Origin: Bifidobacterium sp. ESL0790
Lineage (GTDB): Bacteria > Actinomycetota > Actinomycetes > Actinomycetales > Bifidobacteriaceae
Length of the DNA stretch: 64,000 nt
NCBI RefSeq assembly: GCF_029395435.1
Contig: NZ_CP113915.1
Location: 310,001 to 374,000, forward strand
Direction: 5' to 3'
A program made the position numbers and the translations under genes. Each line of letters opens with the position of its first letter. Position 1 is the first letter of the stretch. Below the pieces are notes generated by a model that saw only the letters and a list, made by a program, of their open reading frames with translations, was not told where the DNA came from and searched no databases. Positions 26,932 to 35,207 of the stretch are shown piece after piece.

Positions 26932-29433
26932 TTGACGAAGACAAGCACAAAGCTGTCCGGACTCACCAATTGCGGTGACTATCTGGATGTCGACACCAAT
27001 GGCGCGAAATTCCGCGTCTATCTCATCGATGAGAACATCATCCGCATCCGTTCCACCTTCGACGAGGATTTCGCCCCCGAACTCAATTACGCGCTGGTCA
27101 AGACCGCGTGGAGCGACGCCACCGACGAGCTGATGGCCGACGAACGTCAGCGCGTCACCCCCATCGCCATCGACGTGAAGGACGAGGACGATGGCGCCAA
27201 ATCGGTGAGCACCGGCAAATACAAGCTCATCATCGAGCCCGACCCGTTCGCCTTCCGCGTCGTCGACGAGGACGGCAACGAGGTGCACGCCGACCTGCCC
27301 GGCCGCTCCTTCGTGCGCGACAAGTTCGGCCACACCTACCACTATTCGAAGATGGGCGACAACGACCACTTCTACGGCTTTGGCGAGAAATCCGGCGAGC
27401 TCAACAAGATCCGCCGCCGCATGCGCATGCACAACACGGATTCCCTGGGCTGGGACGCCTCCAAGTCCGATCCGCTCTACAAGATGATCCCCTTCTACAT
27501 CGATTTCGATTCGAAGCGCAACCTGGCCAGCGGCCTCTTCTACAACTGCTCGGCCGACTCCACCTTCGACATGGACTCCGAGCACTCCAACTACTGGCTG
27601 CGCTACAGCTACTTCAAGGCCGAGGAGGGCGACGTCGACGTCTTCTTCATCGGCGGCCCCACCGTCAAGGACGTCATCGAGCACTACACCGACCTGACCG
27701 GCAAGACCGCGATGATGCCGCTGGCCTCCCTGGGCTACATGGGTTCGACCATGTTCTACTCCGAGCTTGACGAGGATTGCGACAAGGCCATCGAGGACTT
27801 CGTCGACACCTGCAAGCGCGAGGGCGTGCCCTGCGACGGCTTCTTCCTCTCCTCGGGCTACACCTCCAAGCCCGACGGCAAGCGCTGCGTCTTCAACTGG
27901 AACCACAAGCGCTTCCCCGACCCGCAGGCCTTCGTCACGGACCTCAAGGGCAAGGGCGCGCTGCTGGCCCCCAACGTCAAGCCCGGCATGCTCTTCGAGA
28001 ACGACTGCACCGAGGAGTTCGACGACGCCAACGCCTTCGTGCGCACCTCCGACGATTCGGCCTCCCAGGTCGACCGCTACTGGGGCGGCCCGGCGCATTT
28101 CCCCGACTTCACCAACCCCAAGGGCCGTGAGCTGTGGGCCAAGAACATGACCCGCGCGCTGCTCGACCTCGGCATCGATTCCATCTGGAACGACAACAAC
28201 GAGTACGAGATTAACGACAACGACGCGATCGTCGACGCCGAGGGTCAGAAGCGGACCATCGGCGAGATGAAGCCCTTGATGAGCACGCTGATGGCCAAGA
28301 CCGCCCACATGGCCTTCGCCAAGAAGGACCCGAAGGTGCGCCCCTACGTCATCAACCGCGCCGGTTTCGCGGGCATCCAGCGTTATGCCCAGACGTGGGC
28401 CGGCGACAACGGCACCAACTGGACCAACCTCAAATACAACGTGCCCACCATCCTCGGCATGGGCCTTTCGGGCGTGGCCAACCAGGGCTGCGACATCGGC
28501 GGGTTCGACGGCCCGGCCCCCGAGCCGGAACTGCTGGTGCGCTGGGTGCAGAACGGCATCTTCCAGCCGCGTTTCTCGATCCACTCGTGCAACACCGACA
28601 ACACGGTGACCGAGCCCTGGAGCTACCCGGCCTACACCAAGTACATCGCCGCCGCCATCCAGCTGCGCTACAGCCTGGTGCCCTACTTCTACTCGCTGCT
28701 GCACGAGGCCGCCACCACCGGCGCCCCAATCATGCGCGCGTTGGTCTACGAGTTCCAAGACGACCCGAAGGCCTGGGACGAGAGCTTCGAATTCATGCTC
28801 GGCCCCTCGCTTCTGGTCGCCAACGTGCTCGACAAGGGCGCGACCAGCCTCGACGTCTATCTGCCGGCGGGCACCCGCTGGTATGACCTCAAGCGCAACG
28901 TGTGGATCGACGGCGGCACCACCATCACCATTCCGGTGGACATGGGCTCGATCCCGATGTTCCTGCGTGACGGCTCCGTGATTCCGCGCTGCCCGGGCCT
29001 GATGAACCTGCACAACGACGTCATCGACCACCTCGACCTGCTGATCGAGCCCGACGCCGACGCCACCTTCACCCTCTACGAGGACGACGGCGTCTCCCGC
29101 GACTACGAGTCCGGCAAGTATCTGGAGACCAAGATCTCGATTGCCAAGACCCGCAAGGGCGTCACCGTCGATTTCAAGCGCTCCGGCGATTACGAGACGC
29201 AGGTGAAGAACATGAAGCTCTCGGTGCTGTGCAGCACCGTCGCCCCGCTCGACGTCACCATCGACGGCGAGACGCTGCCCCGCTTCCTCGATTCCGAGAA
29301 GTTCAAGCAGGCGGGCGCGGGCTGGTTCTACAACGGCCAGGATCACCAGGCCATCGTCAAGTACCGCAACCCCTCGCAGAAGGATTACCGCGTGGAGCTC
29401 GGCTTCGGCGTCAAGGACCTGATCTCGATCTGA
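26932..29433 (+). CDS. GH31-family alpha-glycosidase
   Basis: This 833-residue retaining alpha-glycosidase (alpha-glucosidase/alpha-xylosidase family) acts in the cytoplasm. The catalytic nucleophile D421 lies in SIWNDNNEYE, and the acid/base D492 in TWAGDNGTNW. HFYGFGEKSGELNK, ASLGYMGSTMFY and FQPRFSIHS are further family blocks. A C-terminal beta-domain begins at about residue 640. Translation most likely begins at the TTG at 26932, because AAGGAG ends 5 bp before it; an ATG at 26773 would add 53 residues unlike the family. The MFS gene follows 51 bp downstream and is probably co-transcribed. GH31 covers several specificities, so glucose, xylose or galactose release are all possible. Confidence 0.88.
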   Translation: MTKTSTKLSGLTNCGDYLDVDTNGAKFRVYLIDENIIRIRSTFDEDFAPELNYALVKTAWSDATDELMADERQRVTPIAIDVKDEDDGAKSVSTGKYKLIIEPDPFAFRVVDEDGNEVHADLPGRSFVRDKFGHTYHYSKMGDNDHFYGFGEKSGELNKIRRRMRMHNTDSLGWDASKSDPLYKMIPFYIDFDSKRNLASGLFYNCSADSTFDMDSEHSNYWLRYSYFKAEEGDVDVFFIGGPTVKDVIEHYTDLTGKTAMMPLASLGYMGSTMFYSELDEDCDKAIEDFVDTCKREGVPCDGFFLSSGYTSKPDGKRCVFNWNHKRFPDPQAFVTDLKGKGALLAPNVKPGMLFENDCTEEFDDANAFVRTSDDSASQVDRYWGGPAHFPDFTNPKGRELWAKNMTRALLDLGIDSIWNDNNEYEINDNDAIVDAEGQKRTIGEMKPLMSTLMAKTAHMAFAKKDPKVRPYVINRAGFAGIQRYAQTWAGDNGTNWTNLKYNVPTILGMGLSGVANQGCDIGGFDGPAPEPELLVRWVQNGIFQPRFSIHSCNTDNTVTEPWSYPAYTKYIAAAIQLRYSLVPYFYSLLHEAATTGAPIMRALVYEFQDDPKAWDESFEFMLGPSLLVANVLDKGATSLDVYLPAGTRWYDLKRNVWIDGGTTITIPVDMGSIPMFLRDGSVIPRCPGLMNLHNDVIDHLDLLIEPDADATFTLYEDDGVSRDYESGKYLETKISIAKTRKGVTVDFKRSGDYETQVKNMKLSVLCSTVAPLDVTIDGETLPRFLDSEKFKQAGAGWFYNGQDHQAIVKYRNPSQKDYRVELGFGVKDLISI

Positions 29434-29484
29434 GCCCCGTGCGAACCGCAAACTGTTCCCTATAAGAGAAAGAAGAAAAAAGAA

Positions 29485-30777
29485 ATGAGCAACAACGAGG
29501 CGCCCGCAACCGGCGCGACCTCCGAGGACCTCCAGAAGGAGGAATCCGAGGAAGTCAAGAACTTCAACCTGCCACGGTGGCTTGCGGGCTATCTGGCCTT
29601 CTGGATCATCATGTCGATCGGTTTCGCCATGGTCAGCCAGATCCTCCTCCCGCAGAAGATCAAGGACCTCGGCACCGCCAATCCGACGGCGGCCCTGGGC
29701 ACCATGACGGCCGTCGGCTCGATTATCGCCCTGGTGGCCAACATCATCGTCGGTGCCCTCTCCGACTTGACCAAGTCGAAGTTCGGCAAGCGCGCTCCCT
29801 GGCTCTTCTGGGGCGCCTGGTTCACCCTGGCCTTCTACCTGCTGATGGGCTATATCGGCGTGCTGGTGGGCCTGACCATCACCTTGTGGCTCTCGAAACT
29901 GAGCTTCAACATGATGAACTCGCCAATCTACTCGACGGTCTCTGATCGAGTGCCCGAGAAATACCGTGGCACCATATCCTCGGCCATCGGCTTCGGCAAC
30001 ACCTTCGGCCTGGCCATCGGCGCCTGGGTCGGCGCGAAGTTCGTCACTAGCGTCAAGCTTGGCTTCACCATCTCGGCCATCCTGATGTTCGTCTCCGCCA
30101 TGCTCTTCCTCGTCATCATCCCGCGCGACAAGAGCAACAAGGACGAGCCCATCGCCGACAAGGGCGAGAGCGTCTGGCACCACCTCGTCTACTCCTTCAC
30201 GCCTCCGCTGCACGCCCCTGATTTCTGGAAGGCGTTCTGCTGCAGGACCCTGCTGCTCCTCGCCATCCAGATGCTCGCCGGCTACTGGCTCTACATCTGC
30301 CAGGATTACATCGGCCTGCCCAAGGTCACCGCGGCCAAGGTGGTCTCCACCCTCGCCATCCTGCAGATGATCGCCTCGATCGTCGCCATGTTCGTCGGCC
30401 CGATCTCCGACAAGATCCACCGCCGCAAGCCCATGGTCGTGCTCTCCGCCGGCCTGGCCATCATCGGTTTCATCGCCCCGATGGTCATGCGCAGCGTGCA
30501 GGGCATGTATGTCGCGGCGCTCTTCGTCTCGCTCGGCCAAGGCATCTTCATGGCCATCGACCAAGCGCTCAACGTCGACGTGCTGCCCAGCAAGGAGAAC
30601 GCGGGCAAGGACCTCGGCTTCATCAACGCGGCGACCACCGCCGGCCAGTCCGCCGGCATGGCCCTCACCTCGGCCATCGTCAGCGCCACTGGAACCTACA
30701 CCTACATCTTCCCGATCGCCATCGTGATGGCGGCCCTCTCGGTCGTCTTTGTGCTCTCGATCAAGTCGGTGAAGTAA
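29485..30777 (+). CDS. MFS transporter, SLC45/GPH-like sugar transporter
   Basis: This 430-residue 12-helix transporter has a charged N-terminal tail of about 28 residues followed by NLPRWLAGYLAFWIIMSIGF. The loop GALSDLTKSKFGKRAPWLFW is the conserved motif of sucrose/glycoside-type carriers. An acidic-basic central loop separates the halves. AAGAAAGAAG-type purine-rich sequence precedes the ATG. The gene follows the GH31 gene by 51 bp, so a disaccharide or oligosaccharide substrate for that enzyme is likely. A hairpin ends the unit at 30892-30929. Confidence 0.85.
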   Translation: MSNNEAPATGATSEDLQKEESEEVKNFNLPRWLAGYLAFWIIMSIGFAMVSQILLPQKIKDLGTANPTAALGTMTAVGSIIALVANIIVGALSDLTKSKFGKRAPWLFWGAWFTLAFYLLMGYIGVLVGLTITLWLSKLSFNMMNSPIYSTVSDRVPEKYRGTISSAIGFGNTFGLAIGAWVGAKFVTSVKLGFTISAILMFVSAMLFLVIIPRDKSNKDEPIADKGESVWHHLVYSFTPPLHAPDFWKAFCCRTLLLLAIQMLAGYWLYICQDYIGLPKVTAAKVVSTLAILQMIASIVAMFVGPISDKIHRRKPMVVLSAGLAIIGFIAPMVMRSVQGMYVAALFVSLGQGIFMAIDQALNVDVLPSKENAGKDLGFINAATTAGQSAGMALTSAIVSATGTYTYIFPIAIVMAALSVVFVLSIKSVK

Positions 30778-30891
30778 GAGACATCGCAGGTCTCGAGGCC
30801 TTCGCGGCTTCGTGATCCGCGATCGATATCAAGACGAAGGAGTGGCGGCCAGGCCCTCGTAGGTTTGGCTTCCATTCCTCCTTTCCCCCCG

Positions 30892-30929
30892 AAGCGGGCC
30901 ATCCATCGGATACGGTGGGTGGCCCGCTT
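30892..30929 (+). terminator. Intrinsic terminator after the GH31-MFS unit
   Basis: The stem AAGCGGGCCA/TGGCCCGCTT (30892-30901 with 30920-30929) is followed by a short T-run. It lies 115 bp after the MFS stop and before the gltX promoter region. Confidence 0.75.
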
Positions 30930-31121
30930 TGTCGTCGTTCATCCTCGTGGTCCATGTCACCTTGGCTGGAAGTCGCGCTGAGTGGCAATCATGTGGGACG
31001 ATGTGTCCTCTGTTGATATGTTGTCTTGGGCAATGCCGGAACGGGAGGGGTATTGTCTCGTCGCCCTGCAACGTTGCCATTTGGCCGACCCCACGTCGGG
31101 TTCGCGCGGCACAATAGTCTT

Positions 31122-32645
31122 ATGACTGAAAACGCAACTGATTCAAGATCTGAACTGCCCAAAGACGTCCGTGTTCGCTTCTGCCCGTCGCCCACCGGAA
31201 CCCCGCACGTCGGCATGGTGCGCACCGCCCTGTTCAACTGGGCCGAGGCGCGGCACACGCACGGCACCTTCGTCTTCCGTATCGAAGACACCGACAACGT
31301 GCGAGACACCGAGGAGAGCTACAACCAGATTCTCGACGCCCTGAACTGGCTTCACCTCGACTGGGACGAGGGCATCAACGTCGGCGGCCCCGACGGCCCG
31401 TACCGTCAGTCCGAGCGCGGCGATATTTATCGCGACGTCGCGGCGAAATTACTTGAGGCCGGCTATGCCTATGAGTCCTACTCCACCTCCGAGGAGATCG
31501 AGGCGCGTAACGTCGCCGCAGGCCGCCCGAAGGCGTTCGGTTACGACGGCTACGACCGCAACCTGACCGACGAACAGAAGGCCGCGTTCAAGGCCGAGGG
31601 CCGCAAGCCCGCGCTGCGCATCAAGATGCCCGACGAGGATATCGCCTTCGACGACCTTATTCGCGGCCACATCGAGTTCAAAGCTGGTTCGGTTCCTGAT
31701 TACGTCATCGTGCGACCGAACGGCGACCCGCTTTACACGCTCACCAACCCGGTCGACGACGCGCTCATGCGCATCAACGTCGTGCTGCGCGGCGAGGATC
31801 TGCTGAGTTCCACGCCCCGCCAGGTCGTGCTCTACCGTTACCTGATGAAGCTCGGCATTGCCAAGGAAATGCCGCTCTTCGGCCACATGCCCTACGTCAT
31901 GGGCAAGGGCAAGAAGAAGCTCTCCAAGCGTGATCCGGAGTCCAACCTCTTCCTGCACCGCGAGAACGGCTTCATTCCCGAAGGTCTTTTGAACTATCTG
32001 GCGCTGCTCGGCTGGTCGATTGCACCCGACCGCGACGTGTTCAGCATGGACGAGATGGTCGAGAAATTCGACATTCGCGACGTGAAGGCCAACCCGGCCC
32101 ACTTCGACATCGACAAGGCCATCTCCATCAACGCCGAGCACATCCGCATGCTCGAGCCGCAGGACTTCCTCAACCGCTCCGTGCCGTATCTGCACCACGA
32201 CGGCGTCGTTTCCGCCGATTCGTGGGACGAGCTCACCGACCGCGAACGCACGATTCTCACCGCCGCCGCACCGCTGGTCCAGCCGCGTGTACGCCTGCTT
32301 GGCGAGGTCGCTGGCATGGCCGGAAGCCTGCTGAGCGAGGACGAGTACATCGAGCCCGCCGACGACGCCCGCAAGACGCTCAAGGACTCCGCGCCCGAGG
32401 TGCTCGACAAGGCCATCACCGCGCTCAGCGACGTCGCCGAGGCCGATTGGAAGACCGACAACCTCCACGAGACGCTCAACAAGGCGTTGGTCGAGGACGG
32501 CGGTTTCAAGCCGCGTCTGGCGTTCGGCCCGGTGCGCGTGGCCATGTCCGGCCGCCGCGTCTCTCCGCCGCTCTTCGAGTCCATGGAGATCGTCGGCAAG
32601 CCGCTGACCCTCGCCCGTCTCAAGGGTCTGCGCGAGCACCTGTGA
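31122..32645 (+). CDS. gltX: Glutamyl-tRNA synthetase
   Basis: This class I aminoacyl-tRNA synthetase charges tRNA-Glu with glutamate in the cytoplasm. In bacteria that lack a glutaminyl-tRNA synthetase it also charges tRNA-Gln before amidation. The 507-residue chain has the HIGH-type signature [13 protein letters not shown] (19-31), VFRIEDTD, the discriminator region [20 protein letters not shown], and the KMSKS-type KKLSKRD at about 266-272. A C-terminal anticodon-binding domain completes it. The ATG at 31122 starts MTENATD. The gene is followed by a repeat array and then by tRNA-Glu and tRNA-Gln. Confidence 0.95.
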   Translation: MTENATDSRSELPKDVRVRFCPSPTGTPHVGMVRTALFNWAEARHTHGTFVFRIEDTDNVRDTEESYNQILDALNWLHLDWDEGINVGGPDGPYRQSERGDIYRDVAAKLLEAGYAYESYSTSEEIEARNVAAGRPKAFGYDGYDRNLTDEQKAAFKAEGRKPALRIKMPDEDIAFDDLIRGHIEFKAGSVPDYVIVRPNGDPLYTLTNPVDDALMRINVVLRGEDLLSSTPRQVVLYRYLMKLGIAKEMPLFGHMPYVMGKGKKKLSKRDPESNLFLHRENGFIPEGLLNYLALLGWSIAPDRDVFSMDEMVEKFDIRDVKANPAHFDIDKAISINAEHIRMLEPQDFLNRSVPYLHHDGVVSADSWDELTDRERTILTAAAPLVQPRVRLLGEVAGMAGSLLSEDEYIEPADDARKTLKDSAPEVLDKAITALSDVAEADWKTDNLHETLNKALVEDGGFKPRLAFGPVRVAMSGRRVSPPLFESMEIVGKPLTLARLKGLREHL

Positions 32646-32690
32646 CGTGCTTACGATGACACCGAGAATAGGCCATTGACATTTTGTGTG

Positions 32691-32954
32691 TGGCTTATTC
32701 CTAGCGAAACCTATAATTTGCGCCATAATTGGGCTGCTTGGCTGGTGTCAGTGGCTTGTTTATGGCGCAAACTTGTGATTCCGCCATATTTGGGCCACTG
32801 AGGAGTCGTGGGTGGCTTATTTATGTCGCAAATTGTTAGTGTCGCCATATTTGGGCTGCTTGGCTGGTGTCAGTGGCTTGTTTATGGCGCAAACTTGTGA
32901 TTCCACCATATTTGGGCCGCTGTGAGTCTGCGGATGGCTTGTTTGTGGCGCAAT
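32691..32954. repeat. 61-bp tandem repeat array, 4.3 copies
   Basis: Four consecutive units of exactly 61 bp begin at 32691, 32752, 32813 and 32874, and a partial fifth at 32935. Each starts TGGCTT. Units 1 and 3 share one version of the second half (GCTGCTTGGCTGGTGTCAG), while 2 and 4 share one version of the first half, giving a 122-bp higher-order period. Most units contain TATGGCG...CGCCATA pairing. The array fills the space between gltX and the tRNA genes. Confidence 0.85.
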
Positions 32955-33023
32955 TGATATCAAGGTGGCCGGCAGCAGGCTGACATGGCTGTCGCCGGAT
33001 TTCGCGGAGGGCAACACGCCGAG

Positions 33024-33050
33024 TTGCGTTTGGCCCCTCGCTCCTATAGA
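33024..33050 (+). promoter_or_regulatory. Candidate promoter of the tRNA genes
   Basis: TTGCGT at 33024-33029 and TATAGA at 33045-33050 are separated by 15 bp, and tRNA-Glu begins 38 bp further on. The spacing is short for a sigma-70-type promoter, so this is tentative. Confidence 0.35.
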
Positions 33051-33088
33051 CTACTACCTTGTTGCCCTCGCGGGCAGCAAGTGAGTAA

Positions 33089-33161
33089 GCCTCCATCGTC
33101 TAGCGGTCTAGGACTACGCCCTCTCACGGCGCCAACACCGGTTCAAATCCGGTTGGAGGTA
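33089..33161 (+). tRNA. tRNA-Glu (CTC anticodon)
   Basis: A 73-nt cloverleaf can be drawn. The acceptor arm GCCTCCA pairs with TGGAGGT (with a terminal G-T pair) and A is the discriminator base. The anticodon loop CTCTCAC carries CTC, and the T-arm contains GGTTCAAATCC. CCA is not encoded. It follows gltX, whose product charges it. Confidence 0.93.
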
Positions 33162-33203
33162 CGAAGTGCTATAGTGGTTTACCGGCTACGGCACCAAGCC
33201 AAT

Positions 33204-33275
33204 TGGGGTATGGTGTAATTGGCAACACGGCTGATTCTGGTTCAGTTGTTCTTGGTTCGAGTCCAGGTACCCCAG
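33204..33275 (+). tRNA. tRNA-Gln (CTG anticodon)
   Basis: A 72-nt cloverleaf can be drawn. The acceptor TGGGGTA pairs with TACCCCA and G is the discriminator. The D-arm is GGTGTAATTGGCAACAC, the anticodon loop TTCTGGT carries CTG, and the T-arm contains GGTTCGAGTCC. CCA is not encoded. It lies 42 bp after tRNA-Glu and probably shares its transcript. Confidence 0.93.
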
Positions 33276-33288
33276 CAAAGATGCAGAG

Positions 33289-33316
33289 CCTCGCAGCCTT
33301 CGGGTTGCGGGGTTTT
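33289..33316 (+). terminator. Terminator of the tRNA transcript
   Basis: The stem CCTCGCAGCC/GGTTGCGGGG (33289-33298 with 33303-33312, three G-T pairs) has a TTCG loop and is followed by TTTTCTTG. It starts 14 bp after tRNA-Gln. Confidence 0.8.
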
Positions 33317-33363
33317 CTTGTTTCAGAGTGGAACAACGCAAGCTATTGGCGAGAGGCTAGGCA

Positions 33364-34692
33364 ATGACTGATCATTCACGCGTAAGCAAGAACTCCTCGC
33401 GTCCACGCATCCAGCCGGCGCAATCCTGGGACACGCGCCCGGTCTCCGTCTCCGCGCGTCTGGGCCGTCTGCAATTCCATGATTCCGGCAAGTTCCGTGT
33501 GCTCGTCGCCGCCGACATCCAGGACGGCCCGAAGATCAACGGCGACACCATCAAGCTCCTCGCCGCCTCGCTCGACGCCGTGCGCCCCGACCTCGTCATC
33601 TTCACCGGCAACCAGATCGCCGGCTATGACAAGGCCTACGACCAGACCTTCCGCAAGCGCACCTGGACCCCGCAGAAGTGGTCCATTGGCTCGCAGGCCA
33701 CCAGCCGCCGCGACGAGCGTCTGGAGCACACCCGTGATCTGGTGCGCCAGTCCATCGGCCAGTTCGTCGCCCCGCTCAACGAGCGCAACATCCCGTGGGC
33801 AGTGACCTACGGCAACCACGACTTCCAGTGCGGCCTGAGCAACGCTGAGCTCGACGCGATCTACCGCGAGTTCCCCGGCTGCCTCAACCCCGAACCCGCC
33901 GTCGCCCACTCCAACGCCCCGCGCAAGCAGCCCGGCAGCGGCCTGCCCGACCAGCCCATCTACGATTGCGAGCCTGGCACCTTCGCGCTGACGGTCTGCG
34001 ACGTGGAGCGCAGCCACACGGTGCTCGGCCTGGTCATCTGCAATTCCGGCGATTACGGCAAGCTCGGCGGCTACGGCGCCCCCACGCCCGCCGCGCTCGA
34101 GTTCCTCAAGACGATGCCGAAGACCATCGGCGCGAAATCCATGGTCTTCCAGCACATCCCGGTGCCGCAATACTATGATCTGCTCAAGGAGGTGCCGGCC
34201 ACCGCGGCCCACGCCGTCGAGGGCTATCGCACGTTCGCCGGCCACAATTACGTGATCGACGAATCCAAGACCCTGCCCGGCAGCTTCCTGGGGGAGGGCG
34301 TGAGCTGCCCCGACACCGACACCGGCGAATTCGGCATCCTCAAGGCCTCTGACGGCTATTTCGCGCTGCTCGCCGCCCATGACCACCGCAACCGCTTCGT
34401 CGGCACGCACGACGGCCTGACGCTCCTCGCCACGCCCACCTGCGGTTTCGGCTCCTACGGTCCGGCCCCGGCCCAGCGCGCCACCAGGCTCGTGGAGTTC
34501 GACATCAGGCACCCCTACAACCCCCGCACCCAGCTTCTGGAATACGGCGAGCTGGTGGGCAAGCCCGGCTCCCACAAGGCCTACACCTACGCGCTCAACG
34601 GCGCCCCCGACGCCGCCGAGGAGGGCACGAACCTGCTGCGCCGCCCCAAGCTCATCGCCCAGCTGCTGCGCAAGATGCACCTTAAGAAATAG
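33364..34692 (+). CDS. Calcineurin-like metallophosphoesterase
   Basis: This 442-residue protein of the calcineurin-like phosphoesterase superfamily is close in layout to Dcr2-type proteins. Visible metal-site blocks are AADIQDG (D51), FTGNQIAG (N83), YGNHD (about 149-153) and AHDHRN (about 339-344). Two positions differ from the usual pattern: DxH is D51-I-Q53, and the bridging Asp of GDxx is replaced by N83. No signal peptide or membrane helix is seen. Substrate is unknown. It stands alone between the tRNA terminator and a repeat-rich intergenic region. Confidence 0.82.
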   Translation: MTDHSRVSKNSSRPRIQPAQSWDTRPVSVSARLGRLQFHDSGKFRVLVAADIQDGPKINGDTIKLLAASLDAVRPDLVIFTGNQIAGYDKAYDQTFRKRTWTPQKWSIGSQATSRRDERLEHTRDLVRQSIGQFVAPLNERNIPWAVTYGNHDFQCGLSNAELDAIYREFPGCLNPEPAVAHSNAPRKQPGSGLPDQPIYDCEPGTFALTVCDVERSHTVLGLVICNSGDYGKLGGYGAPTPAALEFLKTMPKTIGAKSMVFQHIPVPQYYDLLKEVPATAAHAVEGYRTFAGHNYVIDESKTLPGSFLGEGVSCPDTDTGEFGILKASDGYFALLAAHDHRNRFVGTHDGLTLLATPTCGFGSYGPAPAQRATRLVEFDIRHPYNPRTQLLEYGELVGKPGSHKAYTYALNGAPDAAEEGTNLLRRPKLIAQLLRKMHLKK

Positions 34693-34799
34693 TGGCCATG
34701 GCCATAGCGGCTATAAAGGCCTGGCTTCGTTGACATTCCGCGCTTTCCGGGCGTGGTGCCTTTACATGCCTGAATGGTGTTGACCCAATCCCATTTCAT

Positions 34800-34878
34800 G
34801 ATTATGGCAACGCCTACTTAGTGATTATGGTATTCGCTACTTTAGGATTATGGTATTTTCTACTTAGTGATTATGGTA
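34800..34878. repeat. 23-bp tandem repeat, about 3.4 copies
   Basis: Units starting GATTATGG begin at 34800, 34823, 34846 and 34869 (the last partial). The period is exactly 23 bp. Units 2 and 3 are most alike. The array is AT-rich and lies between the phosphoesterase gene and dispersed element copy B. Confidence 0.85.
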
Positions 34879-35014
34879 AAAATTAAAGCCGGTCAGGATT
34901 CCGAAAATATATTTCCATGACACGGGGCATTGTGCCATTTGCTTCATCTTCGTTCCGCGCGAGAATCAATAGGTTATTTCGCAGCCCAATCTTTTCGTGG
35001 GACACTTCCGACCG

Positions 35015-35136
35015 ATAAGTGGGTACTTTGGCGGTTAAGTGGGTGCCGGTTTCGCTGAAATGCCTATAAAAATGGGCTATTTTTGAATGTTTTCTGATGA
35101 GAGGCACCCACTTAACCGTGCAGGCACCCACTTAAC
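35015..35136. repeat. Dispersed 122-bp inverted-repeat element, copy B
   Basis: It has the same architecture as copy A: two TAAGTGGGT motifs 20 bp apart on the left (the TAAG cores at 35016 and 35036), and two CACCCACTTAAC motifs ending at 35116 and 35136 on the right. The core resembles copy C (CGCTGAAAT near 35053). It lies between convergent genes. Confidence 0.85.
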
Positions 35137-35164
35137 CTGAAACTGCGGGGATTCAGTTACAGTT

Positions 35165-35200
35165 GGAGCCCAAGGCGACGACAGCCGAACCTTGGGCTCC
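35165..35200. terminator. Hairpin after the IclR regulator gene
   Basis: The perfect 11-bp arms 35165-35175 and 35190-35200 (GGAGCCCAAGG/CCTTGGGCTCC) lie 8 bp beyond the minus-strand stop. It is probably the terminator of the regulator gene. Confidence 0.65.
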
Positions 35201-35207
35201 GTGACAT

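Noticed and set aside
26914-30564. A 1216-residue open frame on the minus strand opposite the GH31 and MFS genes
   Set aside because: It is the mirror of codon use in the two plus-strand genes, rich in Val/Asp/His/Gly without any domain, and both plus-strand genes have clear catalytic or membrane motifs.
32691-32954. The 61-bp array as a CRISPR
   Set aside because: The units are contiguous with no unique spacers, diverge in sequence, and no cas genes are nearby.
34800-34878. The 23-bp array as a CRISPR
   Set aside because: Repeats adjoin directly with no spacers and there are no cas genes.
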